A stretch of 64,000 nt of DNA. It comes from Morinoia aosen (Eukaryota > Arthropoda > Malacostraca > Amphipoda > Talitridae). Under the pieces are notes generated by a model. It did not search any database. It worked only from the letters and a program-made list of their open reading frames with translations, and was not told the DNA's origin. Below are positions 34,481 to 46,509 of this stretch, one piece after another. The translations under genes were made by a program, and so were the position numbers. Every line of letters begins with the position of its first letter. Position 1 is the first letter of the stretch. The stretch lies in contig CM059562.1 of NCBI GenBank assembly GCA_030386875.1, positions 71,670,201-71,734,200 of the forward strand, written 5' to 3'.

Positions 34481-36486
34481 ACGAAGTTTTGATACAACGT
34501 GTGAACGTCACAGTAAACACACGTGGGCAGTGCAACTTTTTGGTATCTTGATGCACGATGTTTTAAATGCGTTTTAATCGATGTTTTAAATGTGTAACGA
34601 TTTCGGAAAGTTACAATTCCCCTGCCCAACTGTTTTCGAGCCCAGAAAGCGAACGCTCTACAACTGGAGGTTCGGTGCAACGAACCAATGTTTGTATTTT
34701 CAGTTTTTTTGGATTATCATGCTTTGGGTGGAGGTTTGCTGAAATCGGAGACTTTTTATTTTATTGTTGTGACCCTTCTTTCATTCTCGTTTTTGTTCGC
34801 CTTAAATATATTTGATATAAGTTTCGTATAATGGGCTATAAATTGTTCATACCTGGACAGGTAGTATAAACATTTTAGTATTTGCGAGTTAAAGCTGATA
34901 TTGTAAAACTTAAATTTTTATAATTATTAAGCGTAATCTACATGTAAGTTCTTTTTTTTACTATTTTCATGTCCGAAACATGTAGTGTAGCATGAGGAAT
35001 CATGAGAAAATACTTGCTCTAATTTTATTGTTAATTGTCAGCCTTCTTTAAAAAATGCAAAATAAATCCAGTTAATAATGAAATATTCTACTTCGTTGTA
35101 CATTTCCAAGATATTTTGAATGCTTTTCAATTACCGTAGATTTTTTTACTCTGTATAGAGAGACACAGAACATGCATGTGTGAACTCCGTAATCATGAAC
35201 TTCATGCATGCCAAATAATCATAAATGAAAGTTATTTTCGATGCAAAAAATCTGTCTCTTTTCAAGTGCCCGAATTACTTATATCAATACGTCAAATAAA
35301 ACCTAATGCCATGGTCTTGTTATCACAGTTACAGGATTATGGAGCTGTAAGCAACCTCTACTGAAAACTGTCTGCTGCTATCTGACACGCGCGATGAAAG
35401 TGAAGTTTCCAGCTCTGAAGCTTTCAACAGTGCATTTGATTTATGCACTGTTGGTCATAATGGCTCTCTTTGATGACTTTTGAGACCAGTTTTTTTGGGG
35501 AACACGTTGAGAGGAGCACAAATAGAGATTCAGTTTTTGTACGGCGCCATGCAGCTCGTTAAACAGCTAGTTAACTGATAATACGACGCTCGTAAATTCC
35601 AAAGATTTTGGAAAACAATAAGGCATTGATTCGTTTTTATTTATTTCGAATTGAGTTTAATGATGATCCCCAATAAAAAGGTAACGGATTTTGAAAGCGG
35701 AATAATTTAATCGGCCAGTTAAGTTTTCATCGATTGGTTTTGTAGCAATTCTTACTGTATAGGGCAGGCTGAGGGTTGAAAACTTTCCTCACTAAATGTG
35801 TTTTCTTCTGTTGCCATATATGCATTTAGAATGAAGGGCTTATAACTTGTTTAGCTGTGAATGAATGAGTCATGTTCTGTTTTTCCTTTGGGCTGCCAAG
35901 TAGAAAATATTGATGGTACTCATTTTACATTCGCTTTTATCAGATAAGACGATCGAAAATTCCTCAGCGTTGGGATGTTAGATCATTAAAATTTGTGTTG
36001 AATTCCAATTTGTGATAAGTATGAATTGATTTTTTTTTGTGTTCATTAGTTGTGCTCAGATCACAGACGCAGGGAGGATTTGTTGCTTTACATCTTGTGC
36101 TCAAGTCTGGCTGGTTTGGTAGGCCAACAATCCTCCTCTTCTCTACGCATTTCTCCACATCACCCTTCATTCGTCCTGAAGAAAATTGAGCCGTAACGAA
36201 GCTTAAATCTCATTTTCGTTTTGGGTTATTCTAGAATAACGGATCAGTCTGAAAATTTTATTTAGTGCACGTCGAATTGTGCCAATTTTTTGCTTCACTT
36301 TCTTTTCAAACTGAAAATATGCCTTTCTACTGCCTAAGAATTTCTAAAACAAACATAGGAAAACATATAATAATGAGTTAGAAATTTATGTTTTGCTCGA
36401 TTTTTTGAGTTAGAATACCGATTTGGAAAAAATGTGTGATCGTATTCCTATACTCCCCTGCTACTGTTCCAGTTGGTTTTGTTTAA
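34481..36486. other. No gene recognised; one short hairpin
   Basis: AT-rich. CAACAGTGCAT (35425-35435) pairs perfectly with 35443-35453 across a 7-nt loop; at 11 bp it is too short for a microRNA precursor on its own. Nothing else is seen. Confidence 0.5.
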
Positions 36487-36598
36487 TAAAGGGTGCGCCA
36501 GAGAAACTTACTTATTTGAAAGGTCAATAAAAGCAAAAGTACTGCAGTTATTGTTTTATTGTCTTTTTTATTTGAGAATACAATATCCCAATTTTGTT

Positions 36599-36856
36599 TT
36601 ACACTGTTTTGAAAATGACATCGGCTAAATGGCGACCCCCATTGCGCATACACTGATTAAGTCGATTTTTGAAGTGCGTGTCCACTCTTTGCAGCATATC
36701 AATCGGTATGTTGGCAATGGCATCGCGAATGTTGTTTTTGAGGTGAGCTATTGTCCGTGGTCGATCGACATAAACCAGCGATTTCAAATAACCCCATAAA
36801 AAGAAATTGCGTGGAGCCAAATCTCAAAGTTTGAACGGTGATGGGATTCCATGTGA
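36599..36856 (-). pseudogene. Transposase C-terminal fragment, mariner (IS630-Tc1) superfamily
   Basis: The minus-strand frame reads DLAPRNFFLWGYLKSLVYVD, then HLKNNIRDAIANIPIDMLQR, then NQCMRNGGRHLADVIFKTV and stop. The P-DLAPR-FFLWGYLK block followed by a helical tail ending in the NGGRHL motif is characteristic of the C-terminus of mariner-like DDE transposases widespread in insects. Only the last third or less is present. Upstream, a TGA interrupts the frame just before DLAPR, the preceding residues (VNYPSHGIPSPFK) look like decayed sequence, and the catalytic core is absent. It cannot encode an active enzyme. Confidence 0.9.
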
Positions 36857-36868
36857 TGGATAGTTTAC

Positions 36869-36943
36869 TTCAAAAATCGACTTAATCAGTGTATGCGCAA
36901 TGGGGGTCGCCATTTAGCCGATGTCATTTTCAAAACAGTGTAA
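36869..36943 (+). pseudogene. Second, inverted copy of the transposase tail
   Basis: The right arm encodes, on the plus strand, the same C-terminal residues as the left arm, from FKNRLNQCMRNGGRHLADV through IFKTV to a stop. This shows that the inverted arm arose by duplication of the transposase 3' end. Confidence 0.9.
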
Positions 36944-37055
36944 AACAAAATTGGGATATTGTATTCTCAAATAAAAAAGACAATAAAACAATAACTGCAG
37001 TACTTTTGCTTTTATTGACCTTTCAAATAAGTAAGTTTCTCTGGCGCACCCTGTA

Positions 37056-37436
37056 GGTCTGATTGTTACCGCTTCCTATTATTCATCTACTAAAAAAAGT
37101 ACACTTTTAACTTAGTCCAGAGCTTCTTAAATGCTAGTACAGTCAACAGGTTTATCGCAACAAGTAATCCCTTTTTCATACAAAATAGAAACAGGTCGTA
37201 CAGAGCTATGTCGTGCTTTATAGTCAGTGCACTATTTTCGAACGTAAGTTAGGTATTGATTATACAACAAGTTCTGAGCACGCTTTTAAGAATTAATACG
37301 AATGAAACAGTGAATCCCATAGGAGTACTGAAAAAATAGTTTAAAGCCCGACCCAATTAGAATGGGGCGTTTTTACCAAATTTTGTAAAGCACGTCTCGA
37401 AAATATGTAACAGGTGAACATAGTAGTGGTTAAAAG
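37056..37436. other. Nothing recognised
   Basis: AT-rich spacer between the fold-back element and the 17-bp array. Confidence 0.5.
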
Positions 37437-37437
37437 G

Positions 37438-38168
37438 TGTCTTGCACTGAAAGTTGTCCTGTACTGAAAGTTGTCTTGCACTGAAAGTTGTCTTGCACTG
37501 AAAGTTGTCTTGTACTGAAACTTGTCTTGTACTGAATATTGTCTTGTACTGAATATAGTCTTGAACTGAATATGGTCTTGGACTGAATATTGTCTTGGAC
37601 TGAATATTATCTTTTACTGAATATTGTGTCGTACTGAATATTGTCTCGTACTGAATATTGTCTTGTACTGAATATTGTCCTGTACTGAATATTGTCTTGT
37701 ACTGAATATTGTCCTGTACTGAATATTGTCTTGTTCTGAATATTGTCTTGTACTGAATATTGTCTTGTACTGAATATTGTCTTGTACTGAATATTGTCTT
37801 TGTACTGAATATTGTCTTGTACTGAATATTGTCTTGTACTGAATATTGTCTTGTACTGAATATTGTCTTGTACTGAATATTGTCTTTGTACTGAATATTG
37901 TCTTTGTACTGAATATTGTCTTGTACTGAATATTGTCTTGTACTGAATATTGTCTTGTACTGAATATTGTCTTGTACTGAATATTGTCTTGTACTGAATA
38001 TTGTCTTGTACTGAATAATGTCTTGTTCTGAATATTGTCTTGTACTGAATATTGTCTTGTACTGAATATTGTCTTGTACTGAATATTGTCTTGTATTGAA
38101 AGTTTTTTGTATTAAAAGTTATCTTGCATTGAAAGTTGTCTTGTATTGAAAGTTGTCTTGTATTGAAA
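37438..38168. repeat. 17-bp minisatellite, about 43 units
   Basis: The unit TTGTACTGAATATTGTC is homogeneous in the centre (about 37620-38090). The ends carry older variants (TTGCACTGAAAGTTGTC on the left, TTGTATTGAAAGTTGTC on the right). Several units have an extra T (18 bp). Both edges share the AAAGTTGTC variant, consistent with growth from the middle. A CpG-rich block begins about 60 bp beyond the right edge. Confidence 0.97.
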
Positions 38169-38220
38169 ACTATTTTCGAGCAGAAACGTGTTGGTAAATT
38201 AAGGTAAGCATTTTCGAGTA

Positions 38221-38340
38221 TGAGACACAGTCCCTGGCCACATCAAACCCTGTCGCACGCGCGTAGGAGGCACGAAGCAGCGGTCGGAGGGCAGAGGTGA
38301 AGGCCGCTGGAGTTGGAAAGACGTTGTTGTTCCTCAAGGG
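38221..38340. other. CpG-rich block beside the 17-bp array
   Basis: GC-rich DNA with CGCACGCGCGTAGGAGG at 38255. CACGCGCGTAGGAGG (38256-38270) recurs as a perfect inverted copy at 39086-39100, 815 bp away, which may mark the ends of a degenerate DNA element. No coding is recognised. Confidence 0.4.
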
Positions 38341-39931
38341 TCAGTCTTATGGCTTATGGTCTGTATGTAGTGTGGGTCATCCTGCTCAGTTTACGCACTT
38401 GTGTGTATGAAATTATTTTGTACACACTCTACGATTCGTGGGCTTGAACTTGACCGAGATTTTAAGGTTTCCTTTTTTTAAGAGTTAAAACTCCTACGTA
38501 CCACTATACTTTTATTGAATAAATCCCTCCCAAAGACGAATTTTTAAAATCTATCCATGTTGAGTTTGTTTTTTAATTGCCATATACATTATAATTTAGA
38601 GAACAGTTTTTTTGTGAAATAATTATTGGAAAATACATGTAATTGTTTTTCTGTACATAAAGAAGCGAGTGCGGATTTCTTATTTTATCGCGTATAATTT
38701 CCGATTTATCGGTTAAAATATCGAAGAATCTTTTCAGTGAAGTTTGTACTTTTTAGGAGTAAAATATAAACCACCATTTAATTTTTTTCAAAAACTTCGC
38801 GCTTAAAGAACGAAAATGAAACAGTTATAATCCTAAATATTTATTTGAATTTGTAAATTGTGTGGATTGTGTAAAATTCAAGCGTGCAGGTAAAATATGT
38901 TCAAGTTAAATTTAATTAATAAAGTAAAATATGTTAAATGTAATTAAATATGTATGGTAATATGTTAAAGTAAAATTTAATTTTTATGCACTAAACTCCT
39001 TTCCAGTTTTCATTTCCTCTGTTGTGTGGCAGCCCACTATGTATAAATACACGAGTGTATGCATATTGCATAGTTAGGCAAGTGACCTCCTACGCGCGTG
39101 TCTAACCGAGTTTTTTATGCTCCGAGTATTCTTTAGTCCTTTCGAATGACTCACGATCTAAGCGGTGGAACATCTTGGTTGGTCTTGCAGTGCTTAATTC
39201 TTTTGTTATGCTGCGTGATCTTTAAATAATAGCTCCTCAGCCTCCTGTAATTGCGAGATGTCGAAATTTTAAGGGCGAAACGTATGGTTGTTTTCAGAAT
39301 GTCAATAGCGTTAAAAGAAATTGTGTTACTGTGTCATTGCGCTTCTCATCCTAGATTCGCTTTTGACTTGCTTCTTGCTATCTTCTGTAGCCAGAAATCT
39401 CAATTCTGGGAAGTCAATTTCGTTTGCAAGAGTTTCGTGTTTGTACGCTTGAATTTTTCTTTTTAAAGAACGATTCGCCGGCATTTCTCACGCTTTCGCA
39501 GTCATCCCCCCCGAAAAAAAATCTTCAAAGCGATGAGCATTTCCATGAGGTGCTAATTACAACGTCTCTGCCATAAACATCTGCTTAATGGCAGCTGGCT
39601 TTGGCAAGATTTTATTTTGAAAACCATGATTTGTCCTTGAGCTGTAGGCGCTGGTTGCGAGCGTCTTGCATGGAAGTCATAGTAACGGTGAGTCCTCGTA
39701 TGCAATGAAAGGCTGTCTGTGATGATCTATTTTCTTCCTTTCCACTTCATCAATGTCGCTGGAGGAACATGCATGATTGGCTACGGCATGAACAGACTGA
39801 ACGACGGTAGCGTTCCTGAAGGTGATCTATACCTTCTCTCCTTGGGCAGTGATGCTTAACGAACACGGCGAAAAGTTCACCGACCTTTAAAATTTAGATT
39901 TGCTCGAATGCCAACTAGAGGTAGCTTCCAC
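38341..39931. other. Nothing else recognised
   Basis: AT-rich; contains the second arm of the 15-bp inverted repeat at 39086-39100. No genes seen. Confidence 0.5.
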
Positions 39932-39985
39932 AAAAACGCAGGTGCTATAATTATAGCACCTGCGTTTTTATTATAGCACCTGCGT
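39932..39985. repeat. Perfect 38-bp palindrome plus a third half-copy
   Basis: AAAAACGCAGGTGCTATAA (39932-39950) is followed without spacer by its exact complement (39951-39969). A further direct copy of TTATAGCACCTGCGT follows at 39971-39985. The structure could extrude as a cruciform or represent the scar of a tiny fold-back element. Confidence 0.95.
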
Positions 39986-39999
39986 GTACAAAATAATTT

Positions 40000-40257
40000 C
40001 AAGCAAGAGGAGCGTGAAAATTACCGTTGAAGACAGGGTGTACAAAGCAGCATATCGAACCAGTGGTAAGGATCAAGATGGTACGAAAGTACTTGCAGAT
40101 TGAGATCAAAAGGCCATTAGTTTATCTTTCGTTTACTGTCTGAAGATGTCAACGTAATCTGCAAGTACTTTCGTACCATCTTGATCCTTACCACTGGTTC
40201 GATATGCTGCTTTGTACACCCTGTCTTCAACGGTAATTTTCACGCTCCTCTTGCTTG
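40000..40257. repeat. 102-bp inverted repeat with a 54-bp loop
   Basis: 40000-40101 and 40156-40257 are essentially perfect inverted copies. The left arm is open on the plus strand from the preceding palindrome, containing SKRSVKITVEDRVYKAAYRT followed by SGKDQDGTKVLAD and a stop. This reads like protein, but the family is not recognised. Transcription would give a long hairpin RNA. There is no target duplication, so it is probably an inverted duplication rather than a simple MITE. Confidence 0.92.
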
Positions 40258-42052
40258 TCAGAAGCTTCCATTGACTCAAGAATACATTCATCAACGCTTG
40301 GACGGGAGGAGTTCTCTTGTATTTAGTTCGGTGCCTTCCTCTTGCTCGTTCCTGTTTTTTTATTTCTTTTTTATGAAGCAGTCATTGCTGACAGTAAACC
40401 AGTAAACCAGCCTTGGTGTTTAGTTTTTGTCGAAGAATATCCGTGATTACTCTATTGTAGAAACAAGATTTTATTCTATCAGGTGTTCCATGCACGCGTT
40501 AGCAAATAGAAAATGCGAACATTTTTGATTATTTAATTCTCTTAGTCCACTCATTATTGAATAGAAAAGGAACTATGTTATGAAAGTCATTTTCGTGTCG
40601 TAATTATTCATCCATCATTGGTGAAAGAATGAAAAAGATGCTTCTGTGTGCAAACTCAAGTAGGTGCTCTACAGTTGTAGATCATGTTCGATCCATCGTT
40701 TTGACTCAACGATTTATGTGAGTGCTAGCTCAAGTGCGCTTAGAAATCAAAAGCTTCTCTGCTAAAAGCTTCTCTGCCAAGCTTCTAGAGGCCAATACGC
40801 CACAAACAGGATATACTAAAGTTGAAGTACGTTTGAAGCTTCTCCAAAGATCTCGAGGCCAAAACGCTTTGCACAGGATATGCTAAAATTGAAATACGCT
40901 GCTCCACTGGGTTTGGGCGAGCATCCAAACTGCGTCTCGTACGCATGTGACCTCCGTCTCTGGACACCTACCAGGAGTGTGTATGTACGCGCCCGCACCA
41001 GCGTGAGAAACAGCTCCGGTGGCCTTCAGCTTAATTCCCTCTTAGGGCGCCCCTCTGCTGATGGATGACTTGCCTACACACCAGTTTCCATTCGCTTGAT
41101 GCTCTTTTGTTATCGTAATTGCATTCTTTGAAACGTTGCAAATCGATGATATTTTGTAACAAATATGAATACGTTTCTCGATCACGTTCTTTGAAGGGAT
41201 TTTCTTTTAATTTAATTGTGGAAGACTTCGCGCTTCTCGAGGATGGTCAAAGCCATTTTTAATGAATAGAACTGTTGATTGTGTGCTCTCATGCAGTCGT
41301 CTATGAATCAAGAGCTTTCATCACCCCTCATAAACACGAGTGCTGGACGCCTAACGGACCTCGGCAGAGATATAGCAGGTATTTTTTACTGGTAAATTGT
41401 TTTGGATTTGTGCGTCTATTTCGTATTCTCTGCTTTTCTATTTTTCCGTCCACACTTTAAAAGTAGCGGTTATTGAAGTAAACTTGGAGAGTCTCTTGAG
41501 CTAGAGCTTTTTTGTCTGTTCTACTACGACACGTGTTTTCTGTAAAAACAAATCGTTGATGCCCTGTGTTTAGCAGATATTGTTCTAGTTTCTCTCCGTT
41601 TTATAGAGACCATAGTCGTAATTTTTTTCGTGTAGGCTTTCTCTCATGAAACCCGTTCTCGCTCAAAAAAGTTTAACGCATCATTGGAATGTACAAATGT
41701 TTGGTGAATTACTTAATCTGGAGTATGCTTTCTACCACTGATTTACTGAAATATCATGGTGAATTTCATCGATTTTCTTTTTTTTCATCAAATAATGTAA
41801 GAAAAACTAACTTACGATTCCGTTCTGTCGATCAGGCTTCTCAATTTTGTAATGAAGAAAACCAAAGTAAAAATATGAAATTTTACCTCATATGAGCGTG
41901 TTCTCTATTTATAATAAAGACAACTCGTGTTCTTGTAGAGAGCTCCAGGACGATGGTTAAAAACTTTTTCTGTTTAGCGAAGTTTATGAACATCATGCGC
42001 ATGGAGAATGAGTATGAATGTACAGAGATGTTGTGCACATAGCTAAGCTTTA
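40258..42052. other. No gene recognised
   Basis: AT-rich with a slightly GC-richer patch at 40880-41060. Frames there have no recognisable features. Confidence 0.5.
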
Positions 42053-42277
42053 GTTTGCGTGACTATTCAGAGGCTGGACTTGTGGATGCGTGACTATTCA
42101 GAGGCTGGACTTACGTTTGCATGATTATTCAGAGACTGGACTTCCTCTTGCGTGATAATTCAGACTGGACTTCCACGTGCGTGATAATTGAGAGACTGGA
42201 CTTGCGTTTGCGTGATAATTCAGAGACTGGACTTGCGTTCGCGTGATTATTCAGAGGCTGGACTGGCATTTGCGTGC
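42053..42277. repeat. 31-bp minisatellite, 7 units
   Basis: Units contain GCGTGATTATTCAGAGGCTG followed by GACTT. One unit lacks a GAGA block (42155-42170). Copies are moderately diverged. Confidence 0.93.
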
Positions 42278-42960
42278 TTCTTTATAATTTCTTCCTATTA
42301 ACTCGCCATAAAATACGTTATTACGAGCTGCTGAGTATCTTAGCGCTCATGTCCAGCGCTGCTAAATGGTCAGGTCGTGCCAAAGCAGTTCATGGGTGCC
42401 TCAGCTTGCTTCTATTGCACAAAAGCAATTTTGTGTCGTGTATCATTTATTCTAGGTTCATGCTTTTGCCTTTTTCTGAATTCTGTTGCCAAAATAGCAT
42501 TCTTTCGGCATTTTTAATTCACACCACACTGCGTAGAAGAGTTATTACTGTAGTCCAAAATGCTTTTCATGTTGCGTTATTGAAATTATCCTTCTAATGG
42601 TTTTAAACCATATTTTATTAAGTGCTCGGGAACTTTCGTAGTTGTTGTAAATAGCTTCATTTGCTAAAGCGAATAGTTGCTCCTATTTCCCTTCCTCAGG
42701 GAATTGCAGAGCCTTGTTGTTTTGCTATCGAATGAACTAACTAGATTTTCAGTCAGAGAATTGCTGTTTGTTCAATTCGCGTTGAATTGACGTAGCCTTG
42801 AACATGATAATTTTTCGTCTGATAAAAATAGACGTTGTGTGCAAGCCTAATTTCAACCTTCATCGCCTTGGAGTTTATTAGAGTCCGAGTGATAATATTT
42901 CTGTCGTCCAACAATGCGAGGAGAATTTGAACTCACGGAACTACACATGTATCTTCTTAC
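42278..42960. other. Nothing recognised
   Basis: AT-rich. A 107-codon plus frame near 42274-42597 has no recognisable content. Confidence 0.45.
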
Positions 42961-43140
42961 CAAGTACATGTTGCTGAAGAACTTGGGCCTCTCTGTGGTC
43001 CACAAATCTTGCTTTATGGAAGCTCTCTCGACCTTCAGCCTCAGGTAGAGAAGCTTCTTCTGTTCATCTTCAGTTTTTGCGCGTTCACCAAATGCCAAAG
43101 GGCAGAGCAGGCCGTTCCTATTCCTGGTTTGTATTCCCAT
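42961..43140 (-). CDS. Candidate exon ending at a strong donor
   Basis: On the minus strand, 60 codons from an ATG at 43140 run to TACTTG/GTAAGA, with the exon ending at 42961 in phase 0. The peptide contains GLLCPLAFGERAKTEDEQKK, then LLYLRLKVERASIKQDLW, then TTERPKFFSNMYL: a charged, helix-like composition unlike the surrounding AT-rich shadow frames. The frame stays open upstream to about 43285, so the true start may be an acceptor rather than this ATG. No clear polypyrimidine tract was found. The family is not recognised. By my estimate a stop-free run of this length could occur about once by chance in a window this size, so only the composition and donor favour it. Confidence 0.33.
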
Positions 43141-44095
43141 GAAGCCTCCCAGGAAGCGTCCGCAACGTGGATGGAAAGACGCGACGTCAAAAATTTCAAG
43201 TTGGGTCTCGTGGGGGTGTGTTGATGTGCATAGCGTCAGTTGTGCCTCATTGATATAGAGTTCTGAGTTCGACCAGCTTTAACTTAGCGGTTATAGACTC
43301 GGTTACTATTGAACTTTTTGTTCGTTTCTGGTCGTTTCGGTGTTCACGTTTGATTCCGTTTGTGATGAACGCTCGAGCGCATGTTTGACTGTGTCACCCG
43401 CCAAGATATTGTGCTCAGAAATTTGTACACGCTTCTATGATGGGTTTTGAGGTGTTGAAATCTGGATGGTAGGTGTTCCGTTGCGTGTTTTCTTCAGATA
43501 TAACGAGTTTAACCATTGTGATTAAATTGCATCATTTAGGAAAATATCATCACTGACGTCAATACGGCAAAACAAACATTGAAATTAACAGAGAAGAGTT
43601 GAGTGACCTTATTTTTGGAAATAACAGAACATTACAGAAACTGATGACTGGATTGTCAACTACTTTAGCGGGAAGAAATGCGAAAAGTTTGACCAAACCA
43701 AGTGTTTAGAGATACGTTATATTTTGAAATAAAATTCAGTATTTTCCAAGTTGTATAGCAAATATTTCTCAATTTTCCGTCTTGGTTTAACATGTAATCT
43801 GAAATTGTTCATAACTTTTCTTCTGACGTAGCTACTTGGAAAAAGTTTACGGCAATAAACTCACATTGCATGGAAATATAGGATGAACCCACAATTATTG
43901 TGTAAAGAATTTCTTTTGAGCACCAAGAACTTGGTCTGCTCGGTCGCTTGTAGGTAATTATCCTGCGGGTAAAAACTTGAAAGGAAGCAGGCGCCGAAAC
44001 CAAGGATCGTTTGATGTGTTTTTAGAGATCCATTAAAGCGGCATCAGAACTGCGTCTTTTGTGAGGTAACTCTTCATGATACGTCGTGTTTCGTC
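43141..44095. other. Nothing further recognised
   Basis: Contains the upstream open extension of the candidate exon (to about 43285), then AT-rich sequence. Confidence 0.45.
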
Positions 44096-44272
44096 CGGAG
44101 GTGTAGATGTGGGTGTGCTAGGTGCGTTTTGTGCGGGAGTGTTGATGTGGAGTGTGTTAAGTTTGTTTTGTGCGGGGGTGTAGATGTGGAGTGTGTTAGG
44201 TGTGTATCGTTCGGGGGTGTAGATGTGTTAGGTGTATTTCATGCGGGAGTTTAGATGTGGAGTGTTTCAGTT
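44096..44272. repeat. Degenerate ~40-bp minisatellite, about 4 units
   Basis: G/T-rich units built around GTGTAGATGTGGAGTGTGTT followed by AGGTG and TTTTGTGCGGG. Units vary in length; the third is truncated. Confidence 0.85.
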
Positions 44273-46509
44273 GTCTAGTAAGCAGAATACTGAGAAATGA
44301 ATGCGGGCTTAGTTTTTGTTTTCAAACTGCATTGAGAATGGAAACTGCATTGAGAATTTTAGCCTAAGAGATGATGAAAAATGATTTTCACTTCTTTCGG
44401 GAGTTGCAATTGAACCTATAACTCATTTTAAACTTCGTGAGAGGTGAATATCTGGTATTTGAATTGCTTCCGAACTTGTGACTACAGGCTAAAAAATTTC
44501 GGAAATTCTTTTCAAGGTGTAAAAACGGTGTTCTCAATACCGTATAATCGTTGTATTGTATTTTAAATTTTATAATTATTTTAGAGCTAGGCTCGTGATG
44601 CTATGCTGTATTCCTTGTCTTCTAGCTGCTATTGGTATATTGTTACCCGAATAAGTCACTGCATTGAGTTTGGCGTATTTCAACTCCTTGCTTTTCATTC
44701 TTGAACATCATGGCATCTCCACCGTCATTCACACCGCTCACTCATCTCTGCGACAAGCGGCATTTGATGTTGGCGAGAGTGAAGAGAATGTCTCACTTCC
44801 AGCTACTTGTCGGAACCCATTTAACAAAATAAGGCAGATAATTGTTCCTGGCCATGTTCTTGTTCTTCATGACTGTATTTTTAACCGCTCTTCTACAGCT
44901 TTTCCTCTAGCAACAGCTCTCAACTGGGCCAAATTAGCGGTGCTAGAGCGATGATATCTGAAAGGTCAGTGTTAGGTTACAGTTTTCTTGGCTTTCTCTC
45001 TGTCACCGTGGGCCCAACTCAATTGTAGATTCTCTCTTTAATTATTTTTTCATATGAAATTTTAGTTACGACTCATTCAACTTAAAACATGAAAAATGCT
45101 GAAATTTCTGCTCGTGATGCAGAAAATGCTTTTTTAAAGTTATCTGCTTGGAAACAACTGTTACGTTGTACTAGCAGATTATACGGTCAGTTTTTTCCAA
45201 GCAGATAACCACTTAACGCTGACAAGTTCAAGCGAATGCATGGGTTGATTTATTTTATTTTGATTTGCTGCAGATTTCGTCATTTAGTGCTGAGTACACG
45301 CAACTTAGTTGGAGTTAACATATTACAAGTTTCTCACCCCATCTTTCGTTGCTCTTAATCATGAAGTCTGAAACAAACAAAATCAAAAGAGACTTCAATA
45401 AGCGTGTGGGAGTAGCCAACAGACGCTTCCGTGGCGATCTCGACATGGTCGTACTTGAACACAGGAGCTCGTCCTGCCTGACCGTATCGTGTTTACCACC
45501 AGTGCAATGGCCTCATATCCGACTGAAATTCTCGAAATATGCGTCTTTTCAAATGATATATAACATTAATAATACTCAGCATGCCGCAATATCTATGGGC
45601 AAATTATACATGAAAAAAATATTAAGAATTTGGTCAGAGAAAAGGCTATTATGAGAATCCTGGTGTGTTTTTCATATTCATCCCGCATGACTGAAGAAAG
45701 CGTGACTTCCCTTTCGAATTCAGTGAAGTGCAAAACGGGCACTTCGATGACGCAACTCGCGTCTCTCGAAGTCGCCTTCTCTTAACCTTTGCCACGCGAC
45801 TTCAAAAGATCGCGCGTGCCTTATCATTGAAAAAAAGATCATTTCTTATCACCCCTGTTTTATTTTAATTTTAAAGTTAGCCATGTATTACATTTCAATT
45901 TCATCAAAAATGGCTTATAAAAAGCGTATGAGAGTTTTTGTTGTACAAAAAAAATACCTCCCAGTGTGAGAGTAAAATAAAAATTTTACGTCATCTATCT
46001 TGAGCTCGGACAATAGGTACGATGAGACCAATACACTTTGGGCCAATGAACGATAGAGCAGTCAAAGCCACAGAAGAAATAATGTCGATGATGGAAGTCC
46101 GGTGCATAAATTCATTACCGGACTTCTCTTTAACCTTCTCAGCTGTGAACATTTGCGCACGCTATGTACGGTCAAGTCAAGTCTGATTTTCTCCTAAATG
46201 TGAAACATGAGTTTTATGATAGAGGAGAGTGTGTTTTTGATGTCATTCATTATTTTACTCACGTCATTTTACTTGTCCGTTTACTTAAGGGATGTTAATG
46301 CTGAATTTCACAAAGATTTTCCGTTTTTATACATTTCAACATCGTCTTAAGGGCAACGAAGAAGCTCAATCGTTCAGCCGTCTCTGAAGCTGCAAGCTCC
46401 AACATGCCATTCCTAATAGTTTTTTCTGCAAGAGACTACGAAGAGAACAAGGAAACTTTTGATTCCATATTTTTATCCGTGCATTTAATCACCTCATTAC
46501 AGACCTCAG
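44273..46509. other. No gene recognised; one strong hairpin
   Basis: A 22-bp inverted repeat with one mismatch (GTTATCTGCTTGGAAA at 45139 and its complement ending at 45209) encloses a 27-bp loop. A GC-richer patch at 45400-45500 is open in several frames. No gene is supported. Confidence 0.5.

Larger units (their letters stand above)
36489..37053. mobile_element. Fold-back mariner-family element, 565 bp, 187-bp inverted arms
   Basis: The arms at 36489-36675 and 36867-37053 are near-perfect inverted copies of each other, joined by about 190 bp of unique DNA. The outer ends read (C/A)AGGGTGCGCCAGAG and are flanked by TA (36487-36488 and 37054-37055), the Tc1-mariner target. Both arms contain the 3' end of a transposase gene, so the element consists of two transposase tails facing outward rather than an internally deleted element. 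Confidence 0.9.

Noticed and set aside
35425-35453. Short perfect hairpin considered as a microRNA precursor
   Set aside because: The 11-bp stem is too short and the flanks do not extend the pairing.
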